The notes under the pieces: generated by a model
What the model saw: the letters and a program-made list of their open reading frames with translations, nothing else
The model's database searches: none
Told to the model about the DNA's origin: nothing
Shown: in pieces, positions 1 to 8,342 of the stretch
How the letters are laid out: every line of letters starts with the position of its first letter
How positions within the stretch are numbered: the stretch's first letter is position 1
Source: an uncultured bacterium
GTDB taxonomy: Bacteria; Cyanobacteriota; Vampirovibrionia; Gastranaerophilales; Gastranaerophilaceae
Length of the DNA stretch: 54,313 nt
Direction: 5' to 3'
Assembly: GCA_902795965.1 (NCBI GenBank)
Contig: CADBNI010000048.1
Coordinates: forward strand, 1-54,313
Program-made: the position numbers and the translations under genes

Positions 1-172
1 CGGCGGGTTGAACCCCTCACCCATTTTTCTAATGCTCAAACTTCGTTTTCGCATTGAAAAATTTCCCTCTCCCGCAAGGGGAGAGGGGTATCGCACTCCA
101 CTCGCAGGTCGCTCCCCGTTGGGGCGAGGAAAAAGTTCTCGCCATTCCGACAGCATGACTGTTTCGGCGAGC
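1..172. repeat. Intergenic palindromic repeat cluster
   Basis: No gene is visible. The stretch carries CCCCTCACCC and CCCTCTCCCGCAAGGGGAGAGGGG, the latter a self-complementary arm pair, followed by a segment rich in CGCTCCCC/GGGGCGAGG. A related sequence in inverted orientation closes the window near 54230-54280, and another lies near 23085-23160, so this is a dispersed repeat family. Confidence 0.6.
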
Positions 173-209
173 TATGTTCACCGAAAATAACTATTCTTCT
201 GTTTATCTC

Positions 210-2693
210 TCAGCTCAAAAGAACTTTATCAGCTTTTCGTCTGTAAAATTCGGTATTAATATTAAGTTTTTCTCCTATCGACAAAAGCATTTCAACAAAT
301 TTTCGGTTAGAAGGACGTTTCATATCTGCTTCCAAAATATCACCTATTCTGTGATAAATTTTTCCGAAATAAACATTTTGTGCTTCGGCAATATCAATTT
401 CAAGTTCAAGCTGTTCAATATTTTCAAACAATTCCAAAACAACATCTGCCTGCTGAATTTCAAAACTGTGAACAAGTCGGTTAATATTTTGCAAAATTTT
501 TCGTGCATAAATCTCATTGGACTTTTGTTTATCCAATTTAATACCAATTCTTTTTGCCTCAAAATTTATATCTTTTGCCTGTTGAATTACATCTTCTTCC
601 AAAAATCCGTCAGAATGAACAACAAGGTCATTAAATTTTTTGCTCAAAGCATAAGTTGCGGAAATCTTAAATTCATCGGGAATATTCAACCCCAAACCCT
701 GCAAATGATAAATTGAGCCTTTACCCTCGTCATACATATCCTGATAAATTTGAGCAAATCTTTCAAGTTTACCGCGCAAAAGGATTTGCAAAATCTTTCG
801 TCTTTCCTCAATAAATATATCTTTAAGCGTAAAATATTCTTTGCCGAAACATTCGTCAAGTGCGCGAATTATCTCTGTAAGCGGATTTGACAGGAATGAT
901 TTTATCAAATTATTTTTTATATTGTTAAACTCGTTATCATCAGAGTATTCTTTTATTGCACAGTGAAAATCACCACCCGAATACTGCATCAGCGCAAAAA
1001 TAAGGTTTGATTTTTGCATTGTAATTTTTGATTTAATCTCAATATTACCGATAACAAAGGTCGAAGCCCCTTTGTGAACACGTTTATACGCTTTTCTTGT
1101 AATATTGTAGCAATATACGCTTTCTTCATCATCAAAATCCTGATACAAAGACGACAAAGCCCAAAGGCTCGCAATCTGTTTCGGAGTAATGACGGACGGT
1201 TTTACAAAGCGTTCGTAAATATCTTTGCCCGTACCGTATTCAACCAAATTACTTTTTGCTTCGGACAAAATATTTAAGAAATTTTCTTCCAAATTTTTGT
1301 CGGTAAATTTAGTCGCCAACTGCATTGAACGCGCAGCATATTTCATAATTTGAACGGTTTCAATCCCCGAAATCTCCGAGAAAAACCAACCGCAGCTTGT
1401 GTACATCAAAAGATTTTGACGCTGAATTTCCAAAAGTTGCATAGCGCGAACTTTTTCTTCATCAGACAAATCGGGTTTAAAATTTTCCTGCCAAAAACGT
1501 TTTACGTTCATTTCGCTTCTGTCTAAAATTACGTCAATATATTTGTTTCTGACGTCCCAAACATCATCATTAAAATATTTTGCGCCCTCTTTTTCAAATA
1601 TCGGAACAAGTTCGTCCCTGAGATAATCAAGCGCATTTCTCAAAGGTTTGCGCCATTTTTGATTCCAGCCCGGGTGTCCGCCCGTTGAGCAGCCGCAATC
1701 CTCTTTCCATCTGCCGACACCGTGGAAACAACTCCAGCTTGATGCCTGTTTAATCTCAACTTCGCAATCACTGCGGTATTTGTCAAGATATTCCGCATAA
1801 TTAGTTATAATAAAACCTTCGTCTTTTGCACGAATTTTTAACACATAAGACAAAGCCATATCACCGAATTTTGTATGATGTCCGTAGCTTTCGCCGTCTG
1901 TTGCGATATTTATAAGCTGAGGATAATCTCTGCAATCGGAAACCCCTTCTTTCAAGCGTTTTATAAACTTGTTTCCGTCCTTCAAAAGTTCATCAAACGC
2001 AACGGAGCGGGAAATTGCACCGTCATAAAAGAACAAATCAATAAATTTTCCGGGGGCGGATTTTATATAATATCTGTAAGAACGCGCAGGGTCAATGTTT
2101 CCCCAGCTTACGTCCGTCCATTCTTTATCGTTTTTATTTTTAAATTTATCCGCCTGATAAGGAGAAAGTACGGTAAATTTTATGCCGTTTTCTTCCAAAA
2201 TTCTCAAAGTATCGTCATCAACCGCAGTTTCCGCAAGCCACATGCCCTCGGGTTTTCGACCAAATCGGTATTCAAAATCTCTAATTCCCCATTGAATTTG
2301 AGTACGTTTATCCTGTTCGTTTGCAAGAGGCATGATTATGTGGTTGTAAACCTGTGCCATTGCGTTTCCGTGTCCCGAATGCTCGGAAATGCTTTCAATA
2401 TCGGCTTTTATAATTCTTTCGTAAGTAAGCGGAGCAAAATGTTCAAGCCAAGACAAAAGTGTCGGGCCGAAATTAAAACTCATGTATTCGTAGTTGTTGA
2501 CGACATCAAGAATACGATTACGGCTGTCGACAATTTTTGACACCGAATTAGGGTTGTAGCATTCCTTGTTAATTCTTTCGTTCCAATCGTGAAAAGGAAG
2601 TGCGCTGTCTTGCAGTTCTATTGCTTCCAGCCAAGGATTTTCTCTCGGGGGTTGGTAAAAATGCCCGTGAATTGTCAAAAATACATCTTTCAT
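210..2693 (-). CDS. Glycoside hydrolase family 57 / DUF3536 protein
   Basis: Predicted retaining alpha-glucan-acting enzyme of family GH57 with the DUF3536 C-terminal half; 827 residues is typical. The family's first motif is at H9-G-H11-FYQPP. The nucleophile region GMWLAE is around residues 150-155 with Glu155, and the acid/base region ATDGESYGHH is around 264-273 with Asp266. No signal peptide is seen, so it is probably cytoplasmic and acts on storage polysaccharide (inference). It lies 19 bases downstream of the secreted protein gene at 2713-3219 and is likely cotranscribed with it. The exact substrate cannot be read from sequence. Confidence 0.9.
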   Translation of the reverse strand: MKDVFLTIHGHFYQPPRENPWLEAIELQDSALPFHDWNERINKECYNPNSVSKIVDSRNRILDVVNNYEYMSFNFGPTLLSWLEHFAPLTYERIIKADIESISEHSGHGNAMAQVYNHIIMPLANEQDKRTQIQWGIRDFEYRFGRKPEGMWLAETAVDDDTLRILEENGIKFTVLSPYQADKFKNKNDKEWTDVSWGNIDPARSYRYYIKSAPGKFIDLFFYDGAISRSVAFDELLKDGNKFIKRLKEGVSDCRDYPQLINIATDGESYGHHTKFGDMALSYVLKIRAKDEGFIITNYAEYLDKYRSDCEVEIKQASSWSCFHGVGRWKEDCGCSTGGHPGWNQKWRKPLRNALDYLRDELVPIFEKEGAKYFNDDVWDVRNKYIDVILDRSEMNVKRFWQENFKPDLSDEEKVRAMQLLEIQRQNLLMYTSCGWFFSEISGIETVQIMKYAARSMQLATKFTDKNLEENFLNILSEAKSNLVEYGTGKDIYERFVKPSVITPKQIASLWALSSLYQDFDDEESVYCYNITRKAYKRVHKGASTFVIGNIEIKSKITMQKSNLIFALMQYSGGDFHCAIKEYSDDNEFNNIKNNLIKSFLSNPLTEIIRALDECFGKEYFTLKDIFIEERRKILQILLRGKLERFAQIYQDMYDEGKGSIYHLQGLGLNIPDEFKISATYALSKKFNDLVVHSDGFLEEDVIQQAKDINFEAKRIGIKLDKQKSNEIYARKILQNINRLVHSFEIQQADVVLELFENIEQLELEIDIAEAQNVYFGKIYHRIGDILEADMKRPSNRKFVEMLLSIGEKLNINTEFYRRKADKVLLS

Positions 2694-2712
2694 CTCTCAA
2701 CTCCAAAAAATT

Positions 2713-3219
2713 TTAATTGTTTTCGGTTTTAGGTTTTGAACTTATAACGGTAAAAGTATTTACTTCAAGCCACGGATCACCGAGAGCCGTTGAAAATACT
2801 CTGCCCGAAAATTCAACGATATCGCCCGAATTCAGGTCAATATATTTTTCCGCTTCAGTTCTGTCCAAAAATATTTTCAATTCCGACAAAGGAATATTGT
2901 GATCCGTAATGTCGGGTCTTTGGATTAAGAAGGAAATATATTTTTCGGAACTTTTCATTGCGGGTTTGTAATCAAGCCCGAGCGTAGAAAATTTGTCGAA
3001 TTTTGCTCTGATTTTTACGGTTTTGTTAAGATAAAAATTCGGTCTTGCAACCAAATCCAACGGACTGACCTGGGTGTATGTTTTTTGGGGAGCAAGCCTT
3101 TGAGTCATGCCGTTTGAATTGAGAACAACCGAACTTGACGGAACAACGCGCGTTGATGCAAAAACGTTCAATCCCGTAACAACTGCCAAAATTAATATAA
3201 GACTTTTTATTTTATTCAT
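2713..3219 (-). CDS. Secreted hypothetical protein, OB-fold-like
   Basis: 168 residues with a clear Sec signal peptide (hydrophobic residues 5-20, cleavage near VFAS). The mature part is rich in beta-strand and ends with an IVEFSGRVF-type strand pattern that recalls periplasmic OB-fold proteins; this resemblance is only by eye. First gene of a probable two-gene operon with the GH57 enzyme. Function unknown. Confidence 0.7.
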   Translation of the reverse strand: MNKIKSLILILAVVTGLNVFASTRVVPSSSVVLNSNGMTQRLAPQKTYTQVSPLDLVARPNFYLNKTVKIRAKFDKFSTLGLDYKPAMKSSEKYISFLIQRPDITDHNIPLSELKIFLDRTEAEKYIDLNSGDIVEFSGRVFSTALGDPWLEVNTFTVISSKPKTENN

Positions 3220-3239
3220 GTTTCTTTCCTCTTAAAAAT

Positions 3240-3443
3240 ATTCTATCACAACTTTTATTTTTTGTAACTACCCTGTTTAACATGAATCAGATTTGGTCGG
3301 TTGAATTGGTATTGAAGCGCAAAGCGCAACTAAACCGTCATACTTTCAGTATCTGTCAGTTTAATTAACATTAATAGATTTCTAATCGAGTTCGGAATGA
3401 CGTAACAAGCACATAATGACGTAACAAATTCGGGTGAGGGGTA
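3240..3443. repeat. Intergenic palindromic repeats
   Basis: Non-coding. It contains GCGCAAAGCGC, also seen near 26728 and 28362. It also contains the unit TTTAATTAACATTAATAGAT followed by CGGAATGACG. Nearly the same unit recurs near 54170-54215, ending CGGAATGACA. The tail ATTCGGGTGAGGGGTAT matches copies near 23140 and 17265. Confidence 0.55.
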
Positions 3444-3477
3444 TCAAAAAAACGGCAGATAATCTCAATGCCGTTTT
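3444..3477 (-). terminator. Intrinsic terminator of prepilin 1 gene
   Basis: Nine-base-pair stem AAAACGGCA/TGCCGTTTT with a T tract on the minus strand, 45 bases past the prepilin stop codon. A second hairpin, GTCGGCAT-agca-ATGCCGAC, follows at 3483-3502. Prepilin 2 has a near-identical terminator at 17283-17308. Confidence 0.7.
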
Positions 3478-3521
3478 GTATTGTCGGCATAGCAATGCCG
3501 ACCTACTTACTTTTTGTAAAA

Positions 3522-4187
3522 TCAGAGTTTAACTTTTTTGGGATAATCTTTAGGTATTTTCCAGCCGTTGTGTTGAATTATCGCCGTACAATAAACGTGA
3601 GCAACACTTCCGTCACGACAGGAGAAGTCCTTTCCGCTATATAACGTGTTTTCATCTCCGTCCCAATCATATAATAACGGTTCGAGTCCCTTTTTATAGT
3701 GATATTTCCAGGTTTCATGTCTGTCATTTGGCATAAAGCAAAATTTAAACACAGAAACTCCCATATCCGAGTTTGAAAAATTTTGCAAATTTTTATCCGA
3801 AGCATTCGGGAAAAACATTATATCACGATTGTGTGAAACAGAATAAGCAAATGCACTACCGTCAGACAAGTAATAAACAATCAATCCTTTATCGGGTATC
3901 TTTTTTGTATCAGTGATTTTCAAGTAAGGTCTCAGATACTTGTCAAATGCCAGTTCAATCGCTTCTTCATCACGCTTGTCAAAATAATCCCACTCCGTAA
4001 AATCACCATTATCGGCTATTGAAGATTGTATAGCTTGATTAAATACAGAATAAAACTTTTTAAGTCTTGTTTCAACAACATGATTTCTGTAATTCTGTAA
4101 CAGCACAGGCATCGTCATTGCCGCAACAACACCAATAACACCGAGGGTGATTAAGACTTCGGCAAGGGTGAAACCAAAATTTTTCAT
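3522..4187 (-). CDS. Prepilin-like protein 1 (type IV pilin N-terminus)
   Basis: 221 residues from the ATG at 4187, chosen because GGAGG lies 8 bases upstream and because the prepilin leader MKNFG is then short. The prepilin peptidase site is G|FTLAE, with Glu at +5 and a hydrophobic helix LITLGVIGVVAAMTMPVLL. The rest is a variable globular domain ending YCTAIIQHNGWKIPKDYP, a tail shared with prepilins 2 and 5 and two relics. Probably a minor pilin or pseudopilin exported by a type IV pilus/type II secretion machine not present here. Divergent from its own XRE regulator. Confidence 0.88.
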   Translation of the reverse strand: MKNFGFTLAEVLITLGVIGVVAAMTMPVLLQNYRNHVVETRLKKFYSVFNQAIQSSIADNGDFTEWDYFDKRDEEAIELAFDKYLRPYLKITDTKKIPDKGLIVYYLSDGSAFAYSVSHNRDIMFFPNASDKNLQNFSNSDMGVSVFKFCFMPNDRHETWKYHYKKGLEPLLYDWDGDENTLYSGKDFSCRDGSVAHVYCTAIIQHNGWKIPKDYPKKVKL

Positions 4188-4211
4188 ATATCTATCCTCC
4201 ATTTTATTTTT

Positions 4212-4240
4212 ATGATAACTCATTGTTTCCATTTTGTCAA
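4212..4240 (-). promoter_or_regulatory. Sigma-70 promoter of prepilin 1
   Basis: On the minus strand TTGACA (4240-4235), 17-base spacer, TATCAT (4217-4212). The -35 box overlaps one arm of the operator pair at 4236-4250, which suits repression. Confidence 0.7.
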
Positions 4241-4306
4241 CTAATAGTTACTTAAATGATACCAAAAGTTTACTGATTGAAGCAATGATTATAACTGTTA
4301 GTTGAC
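4236..4306. promoter_or_regulatory. Paired operator-like inverted repeats between prepilin 1 and XRE gene
   Basis: GTCAACTAATAGTTA at 4236-4250 and TAACTGTTAGTTGAC at 4292-4306 are reverse complements with one mismatch. Each half also holds its own dyad (AACTA-a-TAGTT is perfect). One copy covers the prepilin -35, the other lies just upstream of the XRE ribosome-binding site. This fits autoregulation plus control of the pilin by the XRE protein (inference). Confidence 0.65.
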
Positions 4307-4318
4307 AGGAGGTAAACT

Positions 4319-4609
4319 ATGATTGAATTTGGAAAAAGGTTAAAATATTTAAGAAAACAAAAAGGATTATCACAAATTCAACTCGCAGAAAGATTATCTG
4401 TTACAAGAGCATTAATCAGTTCATACGAATCATCATTAAGATATCCCTCACTTGATATGTTAATAAAACTTTCATATTCTTTTCATGTTTCAACTGACTA
4501 CTTATTAGGACTTGATAATAAACAAAAACTTGACCTCAGCAAATTAACGAAAAATCAAATTAACATTTTGAACAATATTATTTTGGAATTTGAAGAAAAA
4601 AATAATTAA
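4319..4609 (+). CDS. XRE-family regulator beside prepilin 1
   Basis: 96 residues. A Cro/C1-type helix-turn-helix fills residues 6-60 (LRKQKGLSQIQLAERL then TRALISSYESSLRYPS). A short helical tail follows. AGGAGG sits 6 bases before the ATG. It is divergent from the prepilin gene across an intergenic region with two matching inverted repeats, so it most likely controls itself and that gene. The same pairing recurs four more times in this window. Confidence 0.85.
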   Translation: MIEFGKRLKYLRKQKGLSQIQLAERLSVTRALISSYESSLRYPSLDMLIKLSYSFHVSTDYLLGLDNKQKLDLSKLTKNQINILNNIILEFEEKNN

Positions 4610-4618
4610 TTTTGCATC

Positions 4619-4647
4619 TTGATTTTTGGGACAAAATCATGTATAAT
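4619..4647 (+). promoter_or_regulatory. Promoter for leaderless toxin-fragment gene
   Basis: TTGATT, 17-base spacer, TATAAT, then exactly six bases to the ATG at 4654. A start site at the usual distance would fall on the start codon. Confidence 0.55.
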
Positions 4648-4653
4648 AAGAGT

Positions 4654-4803
4654 ATGGAACAAAAAATATTTACGGCTGAATATACACCGGAAGCAATAGA
4701 ACAGTTTTATGAGCTTGATAATGACAGCCAAGATAAAATTTTGGGTGCAATAAAAGCGTTTGAAATATTAGGTACAAAATACAAAAATATAAAAGGAGTA
4801 TAG
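4654..4803 (+). pseudogene. Truncated RelE/ParE-like toxin fragment
   Basis: 49 residues from the ATG just after TATAAT-N6. The sequence FTAEYTPEAIEQFYELDNDSQDKI resembles the N-terminal helices of RelE/ParE toxins, but the protein stops after TKYKNIKGV, about half the usual length, before the strands carrying catalytic residues. Likely a toxin remnant. The downstream small gene at 4807 could be its former antitoxin partner. Family assignment is by eye and modest. Confidence 0.45.
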
Positions 4804-4806
4804 CCA

Positions 4807-5049
4807 ATGAATAAAATAGTAACAAATGATGATTTGATTAATGCTCTTTCTGAAGAAAGACAAAAAAATATTAACAATGAAGTTGCAAAAACTATAGCAA
4901 AATGGGGTGGCAAACGCGAAGGTGCAGGACGAAAACCTAAGAGTGACAACGTTTTAGAATTAAGAATAAGGGTATCAAAGAAAGAAAAAGAATTTATTGA
5001 TTATGCAAGAAATCATAAATTAAATTTTGATGATCTTATGGAAGGTTAA
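4807..5049 (+). CDS. Small putative antitoxin / plasmid-type DNA-binding protein
   Basis: 80 residues, three bases after the toxin fragment with AGGAG before it. The middle carries KWGGKREGAGRKP, a linker typical of small phage and plasmid proteins. After it comes NVLELRIRVSKKEKEFIDYA, a strand-helix pattern like ribbon-helix-helix proteins. Possibly the antitoxin of the broken toxin-antitoxin pair, here left as an orphan. Confidence 0.5.
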   Translation: MNKIVTNDDLINALSEERQKNINNEVAKTIAKWGGKREGAGRKPKSDNVLELRIRVSKKEKEFIDYARNHKLNFDDLMEG

Positions 5050-5060
5050 TTATAAAAACC

Positions 5061-5088
5061 TTGAAATCCAAAATCCTCGTGTTACAAT
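5061..5088 (+). promoter_or_regulatory. Promoter of the hydrogen-sensor operon, leaderless type
   Basis: TTGAAA, 16-base spacer, TACAAT, then six bases to the ATG at 5095. No Shine-Dalgarno sequence is present, so the first gene is probably read from a leaderless mRNA. Confidence 0.55.
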
Positions 5089-5094
5089 TTAGTT

Positions 5095-5340
5095 ATGGAT
5101 AAGATTAGTATAACCGTTTGTATGGGAAGTTCGTGTTTTGCGAGAGGAAATCAGCAAAACTTAGCTTTCATAGAGGATTTTATTAATAAAAATAATCTCA
5201 ATGCCGAGATTGATTTGGCGGGCAACAGGTGCGAAAACAAATGTGCATCAGGTCCGAATATAATTATTAACGGTGTTGAATATACGGAAGTTACGGAAGA
5301 AAAACTTGAACAAATTCTTTCGCAGCTTTTGGTAAAATAG
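5095..5340 (+). CDS. Thioredoxin-like [2Fe-2S] ferredoxin (NuoE/HydC-like)
   Basis: 81 residues with the four cysteines of thioredoxin-fold [2Fe-2S] ferredoxins: Cys9 and Cys14 (VCMGSSC), then Cys46 and Cys50 (RCENKC). It corresponds to the C-terminal domain of NuoE/HydC electron-transfer subunits without their N-terminal helices. First gene of a four-gene operon with an [FeFe]-hydrogenase-type sensor and a phosphatase, so it probably passes electrons to or from that sensor. Confidence 0.85.
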   Translation: MDKISITVCMGSSCFARGNQQNLAFIEDFINKNNLNAEIDLAGNRCENKCASGPNIIINGVEYTEVTEEKLEQILSQLLVK

Positions 5341-5356
5341 TGTTTAGGAGTTAAAA

Positions 5357-7069
5357 ATGAATAATCAGTATCCCGTCTACACGTTGGTAAACGAATGTCA
5401 CGACTGTTATAAATGCATCAGGGAATGTCCCGTTAAAGCAATCAAAATCGAAAACGGACACGCTTCTGTTATCCCCGACAAATGCGTTGCCTGCGGAAAT
5501 TGCGTCAAAACATGCCCGTCTAACGCAAAGCGTGTGAGAAGTGATATTGACAAAGTTAAAAATCTTATCCTTGCGCAAAAAAATGTCTACGTATCTTTAG
5601 CACCGTCTTGGAGAGGGGTTTTTGACAATTCCGCTCCGAAAATTATTGCAATACTAAAAAAATTAGGGTTTAAAGACGTATCCGAAACCGCTCTCGGCGC
5701 GCAGGAAGTGTCAATAAAAACCGCACAAATCCTCAATGAAAGTGAAAAAGGACTTTACATCTCAAGCGCGTGTCCCGTAATTGTTGAATACATAAAACTT
5801 TATGAACCGCAATTTGCAAAATGCATTACTCCAATCGGTTCTCCCGCAATGACACACGCAAAAATTCTCAAAGAAACATTTGGTGAAGATATCTCCGTCG
5901 TATTCATAGGACCTTGTATCGGCAAGAAAAACGAGGCAAAATATTCGGATTTGATTGATGCGGCATTGACATTTGAAGAATTAAAAGTTTGGATTCATGA
6001 TGAAAATCTTGATTTGGCGGAATTTTATTCCGAAAACGATTTTCAATTCGTTCCCGAATCCGCCTGCGAAGGCTCTTTGTACCCGATTGACGGCGGTATG
6101 AACGAAACTATCCGTAAAATAGGGGTTAAAAATGAAGTTCAGCTTATGGATGTCTGCGGTTTGAATAATTTTCACCGCGCATTGAACAACCTTGACCCCG
6201 ACAAAGTGGACAAAACAATTTTTGTTGAGGCACTTTCCTGCGAAGGAGGTTGTTTCGGAGGTCCTTGTATTTCTACCGAAAAAGCAAGCATAAGCATGGT
6301 ATCGGACGTTTTGACAAAACTGAAAGTCAGAGAAAATATTCCGAAAACTCCAAAAACCGTTGTAAATTATGAAATTGTACCGCGAAAAGTCGTCAATTCG
6401 GACTATCCTATTGAAGATATCTTAAACACACTAAAACGCATAGGCAAACACTCGGTTGATGACGAGCTCAACTGCGGCGGCTGCGGTTACGCAACCTGCC
6501 GAGATTTGGCAAAAGCCCTCTTGGACGGTGATGCGGAAACTTCAATGTGCGTATCATATATGAGAAAAATTGCGGTAAGAAAAGCTGCAGCAATGTTCAG
6601 ATGCATGCCTGCCGCAGTCGTAATGGTTGACAATAATATGAACATTTTGGAAGCAAACGACAGCTTTATGAAAATGTTTACGGGTGATATGTACGAAGTG
6701 TTCAAAGCTCGTCCTGACGGGTTGACGGGTGCGGCAATCGACAGAATTGTCGATTTTGCGGATATTTTCAGAACGATTTTAAAAACGGGAAAAGATTTGC
6801 AAAAAGAACGTTATCACGTCAAAAACAGACTTTATAACATTTCGGCTTTCACAATCGAAGAAAACGAAATAGTAGGTGCAATCATTACTGACGTAACTTC
6901 TGCCGAAACAAACAGAGATAAAATCTCTCAAAAAGCGCATGAAGTTATTACAAAAAATATTTCAATCGTTCAAGAAATCGCCTGCCTTTTGGGCGAACAC
7001 ATGGTTGAAACCGAAACTCTCTTGAGTTCAATCGCGGAAGATTACGAGGATAAAGAGGAGGAAAAGTGA
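5357..7069 (+). CDS. [FeFe]-hydrogenase-type sensor with PAS domain (HydS-like)
   Basis: 570 residues. Two [4Fe-4S] ferredoxin motifs lie at Cys14/17/20/24 and Cys43/46/49/53. The H-cluster domain has three signatures: SSACPVI near 136-142, GPCIGKK near 185-191 and CEGGC near 294-298. The proton-channel cysteine of the catalytic TSCCP motif is Ala138, while the cluster-ligating Cys139 is kept, as in group C sensory enzymes. A further Fe-S domain (CGGCGYATC) is near 372-380, followed by a PAS domain around 405-520. It probably senses H2 or redox state and signals to the phosphatase encoded next. Confidence 0.87.
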   Translation: MNNQYPVYTLVNECHDCYKCIRECPVKAIKIENGHASVIPDKCVACGNCVKTCPSNAKRVRSDIDKVKNLILAQKNVYVSLAPSWRGVFDNSAPKIIAILKKLGFKDVSETALGAQEVSIKTAQILNESEKGLYISSACPVIVEYIKLYEPQFAKCITPIGSPAMTHAKILKETFGEDISVVFIGPCIGKKNEAKYSDLIDAALTFEELKVWIHDENLDLAEFYSENDFQFVPESACEGSLYPIDGGMNETIRKIGVKNEVQLMDVCGLNNFHRALNNLDPDKVDKTIFVEALSCEGGCFGGPCISTEKASISMVSDVLTKLKVRENIPKTPKTVVNYEIVPRKVVNSDYPIEDILNTLKRIGKHSVDDELNCGGCGYATCRDLAKALLDGDAETSMCVSYMRKIAVRKAAAMFRCMPAAVVMVDNNMNILEANDSFMKMFTGDMYEVFKARPDGLTGAAIDRIVDFADIFRTILKTGKDLQKERYHVKNRLYNISAFTIEENEIVGAIITDVTSAETNRDKISQKAHEVITKNISIVQEIACLLGEHMVETETLLSSIAEDYEDKEEEK

Positions 7070-7165
7070 AAAGTGAAAAGTTCATTAAGCTCGCTGCGCT
7101 CGAAAAATGAAAGTTTATGTTAACGCAACCTGGACTTCTCACATCTCACCTCTCACCTGCTGACT
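7070..7165. repeat. Heptamer tandem repeats in inverted arrangement
   Basis: GTGAAAA repeats directly after the hydS-like stop codon, and CTCACAT-CTCACCT-CTCACCT just before the next start, with CTCGCTGCGCTCG between. The two ends are roughly complementary, forming a large imperfect hairpin inside the operon. Related arrays lie at 26690-26852 and 28290-28411. Confidence 0.65.
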
Positions 7166-8329
7166 ATGTTTATAGACATTGACTGTAACCAAACAAAAAA
7201 ATATAACCAAAATGCCTTCGGGGATTATTTTGTTTCCAAAAGATATCCGGACGAGGCAAAACTTATTGCGGTTCTTTCGGACGGGTTGGGAAGCGGAATC
7301 AAGGCAAACATACTTTCATGCATGACCGCAACAATGCTTTTAAAATTTATTGAAGGAGATCAAATTCCCATAAGCAAAGCTGCGGAAATTATTATGAACT
7401 CACTTCCCGTCTGCAAAGTCAGAAGAATAAGTTATTCGACATTTTCGGCAATAGAAGTTGATGACGAAGGAAATGCCAAAATCGTAGAAGAAGGAAATCC
7501 CGAATTTATTTGGCTCAGAGATAACGAAGTTATGAAACCCGAATATGAATCAATTCCTTCCAAGACTTTTAAAAACAGATGTCTGAAAGTTTACAAAATC
7601 AAACTTAAACTGGGCGACAGATTGATTTTCTGCTCCGATGGGGTAACTCAAGCGGGTCTTGGCGGTGGAAGGTTAAAATTAGGATTGCGCCGTGAGGGTT
7701 TGGTAGTGCTTTTGCAGGACAAACTGAAAGAAACTCCCGATATTTCAAGTACCGAATTGTCACAATATATAGTAAATCAGGCTCGAAATATCGAAACAGA
7801 TCGACTTGCAAAAGACGATATTTCGGCATGTGTTTTGTATTTTAGAGAACCAAGAGAATCAATGGTATTTACGGGTCCTCCGTATCATCAGCAAAAAGAT
7901 GCGGAGTATGCAAAAATGTTTGATGCATTTAAGGGTAAAAAAGCCATTGCGGGCGGTACAACTGCAAATTTGATTTCAAGAGAATTAAACCGACCTATCA
8001 CAATGGATACTACAATAAGTATCGGAAAACTTCCCGCCTGTTCGTTTATGGAAGGGGTTGACCTTGTAACGGAGGGGATTTTGACCTTAACCAAAACCAT
8101 GGAATATCTTGAAAGCGGAACATACGATATTGACAACGCGGCGGGGAAACTGGTAAAATTTTTATTGGATAGTGACAGAATTTTGTTCATGGTCGGAGCA
8201 AAATTAAATCAGGCTCACTACGATCCGGCTTTGCCCATAGAAATTGAGATAAGAAAAAATATTATCAAAAAAATGGGAAAAGTCCTTCAAGACAAATATT
8301 TTAAACAAGTAAGTATACAGTACATGTAA
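7166..8329 (+). CDS. SpoIIE/PP2C-type serine phosphatase
   Basis: 387 residues. Residues 1-230 form a SpoIIE-like PP2C phosphatase domain: LSDGLGSGIKAN near 37 and FCSDGVTQAG near 153 carry the metal-binding aspartates. The C-terminal 150 residues (from about FTGPPYHQQKD) are an extension I cannot name. Cotranscribed with the [FeFe]-hydrogenase sensor, which suggests hydrogen- or redox-controlled dephosphorylation of a regulator. No convincing ribosome-binding site precedes the ATG because a heptamer repeat occupies that position. Confidence 0.85.
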   Translation: MFIDIDCNQTKKYNQNAFGDYFVSKRYPDEAKLIAVLSDGLGSGIKANILSCMTATMLLKFIEGDQIPISKAAEIIMNSLPVCKVRRISYSTFSAIEVDDEGNAKIVEEGNPEFIWLRDNEVMKPEYESIPSKTFKNRCLKVYKIKLKLGDRLIFCSDGVTQAGLGGGRLKLGLRREGLVVLLQDKLKETPDISSTELSQYIVNQARNIETDRLAKDDISACVLYFREPRESMVFTGPPYHQQKDAEYAKMFDAFKGKKAIAGGTTANLISRELNRPITMDTTISIGKLPACSFMEGVDLVTEGILTLTKTMEYLESGTYDIDNAAGKLVKFLLDSDRILFMVGAKLNQAHYDPALPIEIEIRKNIIKKMGKVLQDKYFKQVSIQYM

Positions 8330-8342
8330 TGAGGAAAACAAA

